NCBI GenBank assembly: GCA_031291115.1
Contig: JARLJQ010000001.1
Coordinates: 1-64,000 of the forward strand
Direction of reading: 5' to 3'
Origin: Legionella sp.
GTDB taxonomy: Bacteria > Pseudomonadota > Gammaproteobacteria > Legionellales > Legionellaceae
Length of the DNA: 64,000 nucleotides
A program made the translations under genes and the position numbers. This document shows, piece by piece, positions 49,783 through 59,442 of the stretch; position 1 is the stretch's first letter, and every line of letters begins with the position of its first letter. Below the pieces are notes generated by a model. That model saw only the letters and a program-made list of their open reading frames with translations. It was not told where the DNA came from and ran no database searches.

Positions 49783-51077
49783 GTTTGTTTCAAACAGATC
49801 CTGTTCCACCATTGGCCGAGCTTTTAAGGCCAAAACATCTGGATGAGGTGATAGGGCAGAGTCATTTGTTAGGAGAGGGAAAACCTTTACGACTCAGCTT
49901 TGTGGGGCGCAAGCTCCACTCCATGATTTTGTGGGGACCTCCAGGTGTTGGTAAAACAACTATTGCAAGAATAGCTGCTGAAGCGTTTGATTGTGAATGG
50001 ATTGCGTTGTCAGCGGTTTTTTCTGGAGTGAAAGAGATTCGCGCGGCCATGGAAAAGGCGCAAGATAATTTGACTTTTGGTAAGCATACTATTTTATTTA
50101 TCGATGAGATTCATCGTTTCAACAAAGCACAACAAGATGCACTACTTCCTTATACTGAATCTGGTTTAATTACTTTTATCGGTGCCACTACAGAAAATCC
50201 CTCTTTTGAAGTGAATTCAGCTTTACTTTCCCGAGCACAAGTTTATGTTTTAAAATCATTAACCAATGAAGAGCTTCGGCAATTATTTGACAAAGCACAT
50301 CAGGCGATTTTATCTCAAATTCCATTTGATGAAGCAGCAATAGCTATTATTATTGATTTTGCCGATGGAGATGCCAGAAGATTATTAAACAGCATGGAGC
50401 AATTGCATACGGCATGTACTGCGATGAATGCGACACAGGTTGATAAAGATTTTGTGATTAATGCTTTATCTCAAAGTACAAGACGTTTTGATAAGGGTGG
50501 AGAGAACTTTTACGATCAAATTTCTGCTTTGCATAAATCAGTTCGTGGTTCTAATCCAGATGCTGCGCTTTACTGGTTATGTCGTATGTTGGATGGAGGC
50601 GTGGATCCTTATTATTTATCAAGGCGTATAGTCAGAATGGCTTGGGAAGATATTGGTTTGGCAGATCCACGTGCCATGCAAATTGTTAACGATGCGGCAG
50701 CAACTTATGAACGACTGGGATCGCCAGAGGGGGAGCTTGCTTTAGGTCAGGCAATTATTTATCTTTCAATTGCTGCGAAAAGTAATGCCGGATATACGGC
50801 ATTTAATCAAGCCATGGCTTTTGTAAAAAAAGATAAATCTCGTGAAGTACCAATTCATTTGCGTAATGCGCCGACCCGTTTAATGAAGCAGTTAGGCTAT
50901 GGTCATGCATACCGTTATGCCCATGATGAGCCTCATGCTTATGCTGCTGGTGAGCGCTATTTACCTGAAGGGATGGACGATCCTGGCTGGTATCAACCTG
51001 TGCCTCGGGGTTTGGAGATTAAAATTGCTGAGAAAATGGCTTTTTTAAGAAAGCTGGATGAGGATGCAGACGGTTAG
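49779..51077 (+). CDS. rarA: replication-associated recombination protein RarA (MgsA)
   Basis: An AAA+ ATPase related to clamp loaders that acts at stalled replication forks. The 432-residue product has Walker A GPPGVGKTT (53-61), Walker B ILFIDEIHRF, sensor motif FIGATTENPSFEVN and the C-terminal MgsA tetramerisation region (SREVPIHLRNAPTRLMKQLG). It overlaps lolA. serS, which often follows in E. coli, is absent; a family A palindrome starts 15 bp after the stop. Confidence 0.95.
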   Translation: MSLFQTDPVPPLAELLRPKHLDEVIGQSHLLGEGKPLRLSFVGRKLHSMILWGPPGVGKTTIARIAAEAFDCEWIALSAVFSGVKEIRAAMEKAQDNLTFGKHTILFIDEIHRFNKAQQDALLPYTESGLITFIGATTENPSFEVNSALLSRAQVYVLKSLTNEELRQLFDKAHQAILSQIPFDEAAIAIIIDFADGDARRLLNSMEQLHTACTAMNATQVDKDFVINALSQSTRRFDKGGENFYDQISALHKSVRGSNPDAALYWLCRMLDGGVDPYYLSRRIVRMAWEDIGLADPRAMQIVNDAAATYERLGSPEGELALGQAIIYLSIAAKSNAGYTAFNQAMAFVKKDKSREVPIHLRNAPTRLMKQLGYGHAYRYAHDEPHAYAAGERYLPEGMDDPGWYQPVPRGLEIKIAEKMAFLRKLDEDADG

Positions 51078-51091
51078 CTCCCCTCCGAGCG

Positions 51092-51176
51092 CGTCATCCA
51101 GAGCGAAGCGAAGGATCTCCCATCAGCTGGCACTGCGCCCCATTCAGGACGTCCTTCGCTGCGCTTTGGATTACAG
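51092..51176. repeat. family A palindrome, copy 5
   Basis: Left arm CGTCATCCAGAGCGAAGCGA and right arm CTTCGCTGCGCTTTGGATTAC, with a diverged middle. It lies between rarA and fleS. Confidence 0.8.
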
Positions 51177-51329
51177 GACTTAAGTGTCATAAAAAAAACG
51201 TCCTGAATTTTTTTAAGTCATCAAGTATCAAATAAATCATCAAAACTAATGCTATGATTTTAAAAGCATTTTCATTTTCACCTAAAGTTTGTTACAGTCT
51301 TATTATCCGCAATAATTATACTGTCCAGT

Positions 51330-52331
51330 ATGCATTATTCAAATTATCAAACATGTGCGGTACGGCCTCAGATATCTTTATCTGAATGGGATATTCTATC
51401 GAGTATGCCTACTGCTTTAGTGATTATTAATTCACAAGGGCGAATCGTGTGGTTAAATCCACCTGCGGAAGCAATGCTCGGTTACGGGTTGCTCAGTTCA
51501 TTGTGGCTGGATGTTCTGTTACGTGCTTTTGTTCCGCGTGCTGATGATGGGCATGAAGCTTCTTTAGCTGATGGTCGGCGTGTGCACGTTGATATTGCTA
51601 CTTTAGACAGCTTGCCAGGTATTTTAATCAGTTTAACTGATGTAACTGCAACCAGAGATTACGAAAAAGCACGGGAAAATGAGAAGCGTTTAGTTTCTAT
51701 TGGTACCATGACGGCGCAATTAGCACATCAAATCAGAACGCCTTTGGCTTCTGCAATGCTCTACAGTGACCATTTAAATAGCCTGCCTGATATTGATGCA
51801 CGTTCGCAAAGCTGGATTAAACGAATCAAAGACTGTCATATCAGTATTGAGCAACAAATTCAGGATCTATTATTATTTGCCAGAGGTACAACCATAGTGC
51901 CCACGTTGATGGATATGGAACATTGGTGCTCACAATTAACTCAGCGTGCGCAGCCGTATGTCACATCAAAATCCGTTTTATTTCAAGTCAGTAATCAATT
52001 GATTTCGCGTGAAGGATTGATTCACGGTGAGTCTTTAATTGGTGCGGTTTTAAATTTAGTGATTAATGCAATTCAATCTGATGCAACAGAGGTTTATTTA
52101 ACTCTTGCATCTATGGACAATTCCGGTATACAAATACTAGTAGATGATAATGGAAAAGGGATGTCAGAAGAGGTGAAAAATCATGCTTCTTCTCCTTTCT
52201 ACACTACTAAGGCTCAGGGTACTGGTTTAGGTTTAGCGGTAGTTTATGCTGTAGTTAAAGCTCATGGTGGTCGCGTGAGTCTGGAGTCTACTGAAGGGGT
52301 AGGTACGCAGGTTAATCTGTATTTACCGTAA
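51330..52331 (+). CDS. fleS: sensor histidine kinase FleS
   Basis: A cytosolic PAS-containing histidine kinase. The 333-residue product has a PAS domain (about 22-105, MPTALVIINSQGRIVWLNPP), the DHp helix with phosphoacceptor His133 (TAQLAHQIRTPLAS), and a catalytic domain with N box NLVINAIQ, G1 DDNGKGM and G2 GTGLGLAVVYAV. No membrane helix or signal peptide is present, as in Pseudomonas FleS. fleR follows 38 bp later. No strong ribosome site precedes the ATG. Confidence 0.92.
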   Translation: MHYSNYQTCAVRPQISLSEWDILSSMPTALVIINSQGRIVWLNPPAEAMLGYGLLSSLWLDVLLRAFVPRADDGHEASLADGRRVHVDIATLDSLPGILISLTDVTATRDYEKARENEKRLVSIGTMTAQLAHQIRTPLASAMLYSDHLNSLPDIDARSQSWIKRIKDCHISIEQQIQDLLLFARGTTIVPTLMDMEHWCSQLTQRAQPYVTSKSVLFQVSNQLISREGLIHGESLIGAVLNLVINAIQSDATEVYLTLASMDNSGIQILVDDNGKGMSEEVKNHASSPFYTTKAQGTGLGLAVVYAVVKAHGGRVSLESTEGVGTQVNLYLP

Positions 52332-52369
52332 GGCGCTATCCTAACTAATAACATTAAAAGGGACTTTTT

Positions 52370-53683
52370 ATGAGTCATGTTCTAATTGTTGAAGATGATC
52401 CAGTATTAAGAGAAGCATTAGCTGAAACAATGACTATTTCGGGTCACACTTACATTACCGCAAAAGACGGTAAAGAGGCTTTGGCTCTTTTAGAATTGCA
52501 TAATCCGGCGGTTGTATTAACTGACATTCGCATGGATGAGCTGGATGGCAATCAACTATTGGATGAAATTCATCGAAAACGTCCCAGCTTACCTGTTATC
52601 TTGATGACTGCTTATGGCTCAGTACAAGATGCGGTGGTCGCTATGCGCCGTGGCGCTGTTGATTATTTACAAAAGCCTTTTAGTGCCCAAGTACTCATTG
52701 AAAAAATCAATCAATTTATTAAAGTAGAGCTGGATGAAGATACCGGCGAGCCAATAGCTCAAGATCCCAAAAGCCAGGCTTTATTAACGATGGCTTTAAA
52801 GGTGGCTCAATCTGATGTGGGTGTGATGATTAGCGGTGAAAGTGGTACGGGTAAAGAGGTTTTAGCTCATTTCATTCATGATCACTCTTCACGAAAAAAA
52901 CAACCTTTCATTGCAATTAACTGCGCAGCAATTCCAGAACAAATGCTGGAAGCTACTTTATTTGGTTATGAAAAAGGCTCTTTTACTGGCGCCTATAAAT
53001 CCACTCCTGGAAAATTTGAACAAGCACAAGGCGGTACTTTACTTCTTGATGAGGTGAGTGAAATGCCTTTAAGCTTGCAAGCTAAATTATTGCGTGTGTT
53101 GCAAGAAAAAGAAGTAGAGCGTATTGGCGCGAATAAAACAATTAGCCTGGATGTACGAATTCTTGCGACAACGAACAGATTACTTAAAGAAGAGGTTCAG
53201 GCGGGTCGTTTTAGAGAGGATTTATTTTACCGTTTAAATATTTTTCCGCTGCAATGGCACCCGTTACGCGAAAGAAAAAATGATATTATTCCATTAGCTA
53301 ATTATTTAATTCGTAAGCATTGCCAACACAAACAACCGACTGTACCTGTAATTAGTCCTACGGCACAAAAATTAATGCTGGTTTATCCTTGGCCAGGAAA
53401 TGCGCGGGAGTTGGATAATGTCATTCAAAGAGCATTAGTGTTACAAACGCAAGGCATTATAGAAGCAGAACATTTGCAGCTGTCAGCAACGGCAACTTTA
53501 GCCCCAGAAACCTCTTCTGCAGTGAGCAGTAAAAACTTACAAATCCATGAATTTGAATTAATTGAGAAAACTTTATTGGAAAATGAAGGAAATAGGCAAA
53601 AAGTAGCGGCTTTATTAGGTGTAAGTGAGAGAACTTTACGATATAAGCTAGCAAAAATGCGCGAAGAAGGGTATGTTGTATAG
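52370..53683 (+). CDS. fleR: sigma-54-dependent response regulator FleR
   Basis: An NtrC-family activator of the flagellar cascade. The 437-residue product has a receiver domain with Asp52 (VVLTDIRMDE), an AAA+ domain with GESGTGKE and the sigma-54-contacting loop as GSFTGA, and a C-terminal Fis-type helix-turn-helix (NRQKVAALLGVSERTLRYKL). AAAAGGGAC precedes the ATG. With FleS it should switch on basal-body and hook genes with RpoN. fliE follows after about 100 bp. Confidence 0.94.
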   Translation: MSHVLIVEDDPVLREALAETMTISGHTYITAKDGKEALALLELHNPAVVLTDIRMDELDGNQLLDEIHRKRPSLPVILMTAYGSVQDAVVAMRRGAVDYLQKPFSAQVLIEKINQFIKVELDEDTGEPIAQDPKSQALLTMALKVAQSDVGVMISGESGTGKEVLAHFIHDHSSRKKQPFIAINCAAIPEQMLEATLFGYEKGSFTGAYKSTPGKFEQAQGGTLLLDEVSEMPLSLQAKLLRVLQEKEVERIGANKTISLDVRILATTNRLLKEEVQAGRFREDLFYRLNIFPLQWHPLRERKNDIIPLANYLIRKHCQHKQPTVPVISPTAQKLMLVYPWPGNARELDNVIQRALVLQTQGIIEAEHLQLSATATLAPETSSAVSSKNLQIHEFELIEKTLLENEGNRQKVAALLGVSERTLRYKLAKMREEGYVV

Positions 53684-53700
53684 CAGATAATTTAAAGGAC

Positions 53701-53740
53701 TCAAATCATAAGCTGAGGGATCGTTAGGTATATGATTTGA
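53701..53740. promoter_or_regulatory. perfect 10-bp inverted repeat between fleR and fliE
   Basis: TCAAATCATA (53701-53710) and TATGATTTGA (53731-53740) are exact reverse complements separated by 20 bp, located 17 bp after the fleR stop and about 50-90 bp before fliE. There is no T-tract after it, so an operator or leader hairpin fits at least as well as a terminator. No sigma-54 consensus was found near it. Confidence 0.5.
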
Positions 53741-53787
53741 CATTAAAAATAATAATAAAAACATAATGCATATTTTTTTTGTAGAGG

Positions 53788-54114
53788 ATGAATAAGGACA
53801 TGAGTAACATTAATACCGTTAACCTGCTTAACCAAATTCAATCAATGGCAGCAAAAGCAGAAGGTGCTGTAGTTGATACAGAAACAAATCAATCTCCCTT
53901 TAGTTCAGTTTTTCAAAATGCATTGAACCATGTGAGTGATCTTTCGCAAAAATCTGACTCCTTAAAATCACGTTTTGAACTTGGCGATCCTAATGTAAGT
54001 ATTGGTGAAGTGATGATTGCTTCACAAAAATCTAATTTAGGTCTGGAAGCTACTGTTCGAGTTAGAAATAAATGTGTGCAAGCATATCAAGATATTATGA
54101 GTATGCCCGTATAG
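53788..54114 (+). CDS. fliE: flagellar hook-basal body protein FliE
   Basis: FliE joins the MS ring to the proximal rod. The 108-residue product has the family C-terminal half (SSVFQNALNHVSDLSQKSDS, VSIGEVMIASQKSNLGLEATVRVRNKCVQAYQDIMSM type sequence). Two ATGs are possible, 53788 and 53800; ribosome sites for both are close (GAGG and AAGGA). It is first in the fliE-F-G-H-I-J order. Confidence 0.93.
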   Translation: MNKDMSNINTVNLLNQIQSMAAKAEGAVVDTETNQSPFSSVFQNALNHVSDLSQKSDSLKSRFELGDPNVSIGEVMIASQKSNLGLEATVRVRNKCVQAYQDIMSMPV

Positions 54115-54167
54115 ACAAATCGTAGCCTCCGCGCTATTTTACAAGGCATATCTCACAGGAGTTTAAT

Positions 54168-55796
54168 ATGGCATTGGCTGATAATGCTTCGATGGTAGCA
54201 GCAAAATTTGCAAGCTTATCTATTCCTCGTCAAATTGGGTTATTAATTGGCTTGGCGGCGAGTGTCGCAATTGGTTTAGCAGTAGTTTTATGGTCGAGAG
54301 ACCCTAATTATGTTCCATTGTACGCTCAAATGAATGCACGTGATGCAGCAGAGGTCGTATCTGCATTAGAGCGTAACGGTATTGAATTTAAAATTGATAG
54401 TAACAATAGTACTATTTTAATTCCTTCTGAGCGCCTGCAAAGTGCTCGTCTTAAATTAGCTGCAGAAGGATTGCCGCGTGACCCGGGTGGTTCTCAGGAA
54501 CTGTTTACGGGAAGTAACGCATTTAACAGCAGCCAGTTCATGGAGAGCGCGCGTTACAAACAAGCCTTGGAGGCGGAGTTAGCGCGTACTATCAGTAAAT
54601 TTAATGATATTAAATCCGCTCGTGTGCATTTGGCGATTCCACGTGAATCCGCTTTTGTCCGTGATTCAAATCAACCCAGCGCTTCAGTTTTTATTGATGT
54701 ATATTCGGGTTTGGAACTTAAAAAACACACGATTGCAGCGATTGTAAGTTTAGTCGCATCAAGTATTCCCAATTTATCAGCCAATAAAGTAACTGTAGTT
54801 GATCAAGATGGTCAGTTGTTGAATGAAGGTGGCGGTCAGACTTTATTCTCGGATACTGAACGTTTTTCTGATTACAGACAAAATCTGGAACATCAATATA
54901 CACAAAAAATTCAAGATATATTAACGCCAATGTTAGGTTATGGTCGTGTTCGAGCTAAAGTATCTGCTGATATTGATTTTACAAGCTACGAGCAAACGCA
55001 GGAAATGTTTAATCCAGAACTACCTTCATTACGCAGTGAACAAAAAATGGAAGAAAAACGTAACTCTGCAAATGATGCAGTTGGGGTTCCTGGAACTTTA
55101 TCCAATACACCACAGCAGCCTCCGGCACTTACAGCTAAAACGCCTGCAGGAGCAAATCCGCAGCAGCCACCAGCAACTGACTCAAGTCAATCCAGTGATG
55201 TGCGGACTCAAAGCACTAAAAATTTTGAACTGGATAAAACGATCAGTCATACTAAAAATCAGCCTGGCACAATTAAGCGATTGTCTGTTGCCGTATTAGT
55301 TGATAATCCCGCTGTGTTGGATGAAAAAACTAAAAAAATGGTGAAAAAGCCATTGAGTGCGAAAGATATTAGTCAAATCAAATTATTGGTTGCTGATGCG
55401 ATAGGCCTTAATATACAACGAGGCGATAGTTTGAATGTTATTAATAGTGATTTTATAAAACCAGAACCAATTGCAGCAATCCCAGAAGAGCGTTTTTGGC
55501 AGAAAGATATTTTCTGGTCAATAATGAAACAGGTGGCTGGCGCATTATTTATCCTGGCAATGATCTTCGGCGTGTTAAGACCCATGCTGAAGACCCTGGC
55601 CAATAATAAAGGTGGTGCAGGTGGTGGTATTGAATATATGGATGAAACAGAACCAGGTGAGTTGACTTATGATGGTTCATTGGCTGTTAAAGACGCCAAT
55701 GACTATGAATCTCAATTAAATTTATTACGGCAAGTGGTTGATAAAGAACCCAAGCGTGTTGCACAGGTAGTTAAAACTTGGGTTGATCGGGGGTAA
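54168..55796 (+). CDS. fliF: flagellar MS-ring protein FliF
   Basis: FliF builds the MS ring in the inner membrane. The 542-residue product has an N-terminal membrane helix (about 24-44), ring-building domains (about 46-225, with LPRDPGGSQELF and ARVHLAIPRESAF), a Pro/Gln/Thr-rich variable segment (about 305-350), a second helix (about 448-468) and a C-terminal FliG-binding tail. It is 2 bp upstream of fliG. Confidence 0.96.
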   Translation: MALADNASMVAAKFASLSIPRQIGLLIGLAASVAIGLAVVLWSRDPNYVPLYAQMNARDAAEVVSALERNGIEFKIDSNNSTILIPSERLQSARLKLAAEGLPRDPGGSQELFTGSNAFNSSQFMESARYKQALEAELARTISKFNDIKSARVHLAIPRESAFVRDSNQPSASVFIDVYSGLELKKHTIAAIVSLVASSIPNLSANKVTVVDQDGQLLNEGGGQTLFSDTERFSDYRQNLEHQYTQKIQDILTPMLGYGRVRAKVSADIDFTSYEQTQEMFNPELPSLRSEQKMEEKRNSANDAVGVPGTLSNTPQQPPALTAKTPAGANPQQPPATDSSQSSDVRTQSTKNFELDKTISHTKNQPGTIKRLSVAVLVDNPAVLDEKTKKMVKKPLSAKDISQIKLLVADAIGLNIQRGDSLNVINSDFIKPEPIAAIPEERFWQKDIFWSIMKQVAGALFILAMIFGVLRPMLKTLANNKGGAGGGIEYMDETEPGELTYDGSLAVKDANDYESQLNLLRQVVDKEPKRVAQVVKTWVDRG

Positions 55797-55798
55797 GA

Positions 55799-56788
55799 AT
55801 GGATGGAATTGAACGTGCAGCCATACTGCTATTAAGCATGGGTGAAAAAAACGCTGCTGAAGTTTTAAGACACTTGGAACCGAAGCAAGTACAAAAGGTA
55901 GGTGTAGCGATGACTACACTGAGCACTGTAACTAAGGCAAAAATGCAAAACGTTCTGATGGATTTTACCAATGCTATTGGCGATCAGACGAGCCTTACTA
56001 TCGATACGGAACATTATTTGCGAACAGTGCTTATCGAAGCTTTGGGTCTGGAAAAGGCCACTCCATTTATTGACCGCATTTTAGTTTCAGATAAAGACAG
56101 CGGTCTTAATCGTTTAAAATGGTTAGACGGTCGATTAATTGCTGACGTTATTCGAAACGAACACCCTCAAATTATAGCTACTATATTAATTCATCTGGAC
56201 AGTGAGCAAGCAGCTGAGGTGGTGAGTTATTTTAGTATAGAAAAACGCTCTGAAGTGTTGTTACGTATGTGCAATATTGATACGGTAAAACCTGAGGCTA
56301 TTAGTGAGCTGGGTCAAGTAATTGAAAAACAACTCAGTGGCCAGAAGGTGAGTAAATCAGCTTCAATTGGTGGTATTAAAAGCGTTGCTGATGTCATCAA
56401 CTATTTTGATGGCGCGATGGAAGATGAAGTACTGAATAAAATTAAAGATTGGGATCATGACTTAAGCGAGAAGATTAGAGATAAAATGTTTGTCTTTGAA
56501 AACCTCATTGATATGGACGATCGCAGTGTACAAACATTACTGCGTGATGTCCCTCCAGAATTATTAAAATTGGCTTTAAAAGGCACTACAGAACCTACTA
56601 AAGAAAAAATCTACGCAAATATGTCCAAACGTGCAGCGGACTTACTTCGTGAAGATATTGAGCTGCAAGGCCCGGTTAAAGTGGTTGATGTAGAACGCGC
56701 ACAACGCGATATTTTAGGAATCGCGAAGAGCATGGCTGAAGACGGAAAAATTGCCTTGGGTGCCAAGGGCGGAGATGAGATGATTTAG
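55799..56788 (+). CDS. fliG: flagellar motor switch protein FliG
   Basis: FliG couples the stator to the rotor. The 329-residue product has the N-terminal FliF-binding part (RAAILLLSMGEKNAAEVLRH), the middle domain with EHPQIIATILIHL and the C-terminal torque domain with FVFENLIDMDDRSVQTLLRD, whose charged residues face MotA. It is tightly linked to fliF, but a 197-bp gap containing a palindrome separates it from fliH. Confidence 0.97.
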   Translation: MDGIERAAILLLSMGEKNAAEVLRHLEPKQVQKVGVAMTTLSTVTKAKMQNVLMDFTNAIGDQTSLTIDTEHYLRTVLIEALGLEKATPFIDRILVSDKDSGLNRLKWLDGRLIADVIRNEHPQIIATILIHLDSEQAAEVVSYFSIEKRSEVLLRMCNIDTVKPEAISELGQVIEKQLSGQKVSKSASIGGIKSVADVINYFDGAMEDEVLNKIKDWDHDLSEKIRDKMFVFENLIDMDDRSVQTLLRDVPPELLKLALKGTTEPTKEKIYANMSKRAADLLREDIELQGPVKVVDVERAQRDILGIAKSMAEDGKIALGAKGGDEMI

Positions 56789-56833
56789 TGATTTCGTAAG
56801 CTAACTCAGTTCAAGAACTACTTCTCCACTTCC

Positions 56834-56932
56834 CCGTTCGGGCTGAGGAGGAGCGTTAGCGACGTCTCGAAGCCTTGGTAATCTTGGCGCCAAGGCTTCG
56901 AGACGGCATGAATGCCTCCTCAGCCCGAACGG
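56834..56932. repeat. family B palindrome, copy 4, inside the flagellar operon
   Basis: A near-perfect 99-bp inverted repeat. Outer arms are CCGTTCGGGCTGAGGAGG and CCTCCTCAGCCCGAACGG, inner arms GACGTCTCGAAGCCTTGG and CCAAGGCTTCGAGACGGC. It occupies the fliG-fliH gap, where neighbouring genes are separated by a few bases at most. A hairpin of this size in the mRNA could lower expression of fliH-fliI-fliJ or set the transcript's decay pattern. Confidence 0.92.
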
Positions 56933-56985
56933 AGAGAGGAGAATGCGAATTACATTGTTGTACCAGGGGATGAGAAGGACTTTAC

Positions 56986-57633
56986 ATGTCAAATAAATTT
57001 GAACCTTATAATTTAAAACCAGATAAAAACAACGAATTCAGTACTTGGGAATATCAAGCAGCTAAAGAACAAGAAGAAGTTGTTGTAGTTGATGAAAAAG
57101 CAGAATTTCTTGCTGAATGCGAACGCTTACGTCAGGATGCTGTAAAAAAAGGTTATGAGCAAGGCCAGCAACACGCTTTGACCGAGTTGAATGAAAAAAG
57201 GAAAGAGCTTGCCGCTTGGTTAGACCTTATCCAAAACCCGGTAAAACTTTTAGATGAACACTTAATCCAAGACGTAATTCAGACAATTACCTGGCTAAGC
57301 CAGCATTGTATTTCTGTAGAGTTAAGTGTTAATCCTGAAAAACTCCGTGATTTATTAAATGAAATCAAAACCGAATTACCCTCATTAACTAATCATCGTC
57401 ATCTGGCTATGAATCCGCTTGATGTAGCTTGGGTTCAGGCCGAATTTGGTGAAAATGAAATTCCTGGATTGCATCAAATTTTAGTCGCCGATCCTGCATT
57501 AAATCGAGGTGATTTTTATCTAAAAGGGGAGCACAGCGAACTGGATGGTCGTATGCATACGCGATTTTCCACCTTGTTTGCAAAATACCTTACTAAAGAT
57601 AATTTGATTGTACCTATTCAAGTACAGGATTAA
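56986..57633 (+). CDS. fliH: flagellar assembly protein FliH
   Basis: FliH regulates the export ATPase FliI and links it to the C ring. The 215-residue product has an acidic N terminus, a helical part with KKGYEQGQQHALTELNEKRK (a GxxxG-poor variant of the FliH coiled coil), and a C-terminal V/A-ATPase subunit-E-like domain. GAGAAGGAC precedes the ATG. It starts 54 bp after the palindrome and is followed by fliI after 3 bp. Confidence 0.9.
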   Translation: MSNKFEPYNLKPDKNNEFSTWEYQAAKEQEEVVVVDEKAEFLAECERLRQDAVKKGYEQGQQHALTELNEKRKELAAWLDLIQNPVKLLDEHLIQDVIQTITWLSQHCISVELSVNPEKLRDLLNEIKTELPSLTNHRHLAMNPLDVAWVQAEFGENEIPGLHQILVADPALNRGDFYLKGEHSELDGRMHTRFSTLFAKYLTKDNLIVPIQVQD

Positions 57634-57636
57634 ATA

Positions 57637-58977
57637 ATGGCTATATATGAATCCCGTCTTGCTAAAATAATGTCTGATGTCCGTGTGCAAGGACATTCAG
57701 GGTTATTGCATTGTGGCCGAGTAAGCCGTGCAGTAGGTCTTACTCTTGAAGCCAAAGGTTTTAATCAGGCTGTGGGTGCGCGTTGCTTTATTAATGTGAG
57801 TGAATCCCATGCGATTGAAGCTGAAGTTGTTGGTTTTTCCCATGAAAATACGTATTTAATGTCTATTGGCGCGATCCAGGGCTTGGCTCCTGGCATGATT
57901 ATTACGCCAACCGGTCGTGTGGCTCAAGTTGAGGCTGGCTGGTCTTTATTAGGGCGTGTGGTTAATGGTTCGGGGACTCTTATAGACGAAGGCCCTCCCA
58001 TTGAGCTGGCCGAGACTTGTCCTATAGAACCACCTTCAATTAATCCATTAAAACGCGCCGTAATTGATACCCATATGGACGTAGGAATACGTGCTATCAA
58101 TAGTTTGTTGACAGTAGGGCGTGGTCAACGTATTGGCCTGTTTGCTGGAAGTGGGGTAGGAAAATCGGTTCTATTAGGTATGATGACGCGCTTTACTAAA
58201 GCAGATGTTGTGGTCGTTGGCTTGATTGGCGAACGAGGTCGTGAAGTTAAAGAGTTTATCGAATGCAGCTTAGGCGAAGAAGGTTTAAAGCGGGCTGTAG
58301 TGGTGGCTTCGCCTGCAGATGAAAGTCCTTTAATGCGACTTCATGGTGCGAAAGTTGCAACCAGTATTGCAGAGTATTTTCGTGACCAGGGAAAACACGT
58401 TTTGTTACTTATGGATTCTTTAACCCGCTTTGCGCAAGCACAAAGAGAAATTGCTTTATCCATTGGTGAAGCACCAGCAACCAAAGGATATCCACCGTCG
58501 GTTTTTGCCAAATTACCAAAATTAGTTGAGCGTGCAGGAAATGGAGAGCCTGGAAAAGGTTCTATTACTGCGTTTTATACGGTCTTAACAGAAGGAGATG
58601 ATTTACAGGATCCGATAGCAGATTCAGCCCGAGCTATTTTAGATGGCCATATTGTTTTAAGTCGCTCGTTGGCTGAAGAAGGAATGTATCCAGCAATTGA
58701 TTTAGAAGCGTCCATTAGTCGTGTTATGCAAAGTGTCGTATCAGAACAACAAATGAGTGATATGTTGGTATTGAAAAAAAACTTGTCTCTCTATGAAAAA
58801 AACAAAGATTTTATCTTGCTTGGAGCCTATGTGAAAGGTACTGATCCTGCACTGGATAAAGCAATTTTAGCACGCGATAAAATCAGGAGTTTTATGGAGC
58901 AAGGAATGAATGAACAATGTAATTTCAGTGACAGCGTGAATTTATTATCTCAGTTAGCATCGTCGTTAAGGAGTTAA
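57637..58977 (+). CDS. fliI: flagellum-specific ATP synthase FliI
   Basis: FliI is the F1-beta-like ATPase of the flagellar type III export apparatus. The 446-residue product has Walker [13 protein letters not shown] (Gly-rich loop 170-177), [17 protein letters not shown], Walker [21 protein letters not shown] and the [20 protein letters not shown] signature. Spacing to fliH and fliJ is 3 bp on both sides, so the three are translated from one message. Confidence 0.97.
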   Translation: MAIYESRLAKIMSDVRVQGHSGLLHCGRVSRAVGLTLEAKGFNQAVGARCFINVSESHAIEAEVVGFSHENTYLMSIGAIQGLAPGMIITPTGRVAQVEAGWSLLGRVVNGSGTLIDEGPPIELAETCPIEPPSINPLKRAVIDTHMDVGIRAINSLLTVGRGQRIGLFAGSGVGKSVLLGMMTRFTKADVVVVGLIGERGREVKEFIECSLGEEGLKRAVVVASPADESPLMRLHGAKVATSIAEYFRDQGKHVLLLMDSLTRFAQAQREIALSIGEAPATKGYPPSVFAKLPKLVERAGNGEPGKGSITAFYTVLTEGDDLQDPIADSARAILDGHIVLSRSLAEEGMYPAIDLEASISRVMQSVVSEQQMSDMLVLKKNLSLYEKNKDFILLGAYVKGTDPALDKAILARDKIRSFMEQGMNEQCNFSDSVNLLSQLASSLRS

Positions 58978-58980
58978 GCC

Positions 58981-59442
58981 GTGAATCAGCGATTGGACCG
59001 CTTGTTGCAACTGTTAGACATAAAAAAAGAAGCAACCCGGATAGCATACCAGGAGCTTGTTAATGCGCAGGAGCAGTTTAAGAAACACAAATTAAAGCAT
59101 GAACAATTAGTGGGGTATCGACAGGATTATTTAAAACAGGTAGAAGCCATTGGGGAACATGGTACTTCGGTAGGGCGTTTACGGAATCGTATTGATTTTA
59201 TCAGTCATTTGGACATGGCTTTAGTGCAATTAAACGGCCACTTAGCCTATCTTGCAAAGCTTAGAACTAAGGCGGGAGTACACTACAAACAGACTAAAAC
59301 TTCTGAAGAAGGGGTCGTTATTTTAATAGATCGTGTTAAAAATGTACAGTCACTTAAATTGCAACGCATAGAACAGAAAGAAAATGATGAGTATGCGCAA
59401 AAGCAGTGGTATAGTGATAAAATTAAAGAGCAATCTGAGTAG
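58981..59442 (+). CDS. fliJ: flagellar export protein FliJ
   Basis: FliJ is the coiled-coil stalk of the export ATPase, analogous to the F1 gamma subunit. The 153-residue product is almost entirely helical with high Lys, Gln and Glu content (RLDRLLQLLDIKKEATRIAY at the start). It begins with GTG, with AAGGAG eight bases upstream. Its TAG stop overlaps the GTG start of the AsmA/YhdP-like gene by one base. Sequence conservation in this family is low, so position carries much of the call. Confidence 0.88.
   Translation: MNQRLDRLLQLLDIKKEATRIAYQELVNAQEQFKKHKLKHEQLVGYRQDYLKQVEAIGEHGTSVGRLRNRIDFISHLDMALVQLNGHLAYLAKLRTKAGVHYKQTKTSEEGVVILIDRVKNVQSLKLQRIEQKENDEYAQKQWYSDKIKEQSE

Noticed and set aside
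53684-53787. Sigma-54 promoter before fliE
   Set aside because: No TGGCAC-N5-TTGC-like sequence was found by eye, despite the FleR context.
56801-56992. Small minus-strand ORF between fliG and fliH
   Set aside because: It lies within the palindrome, antisense to the operon, with no protein-like features.
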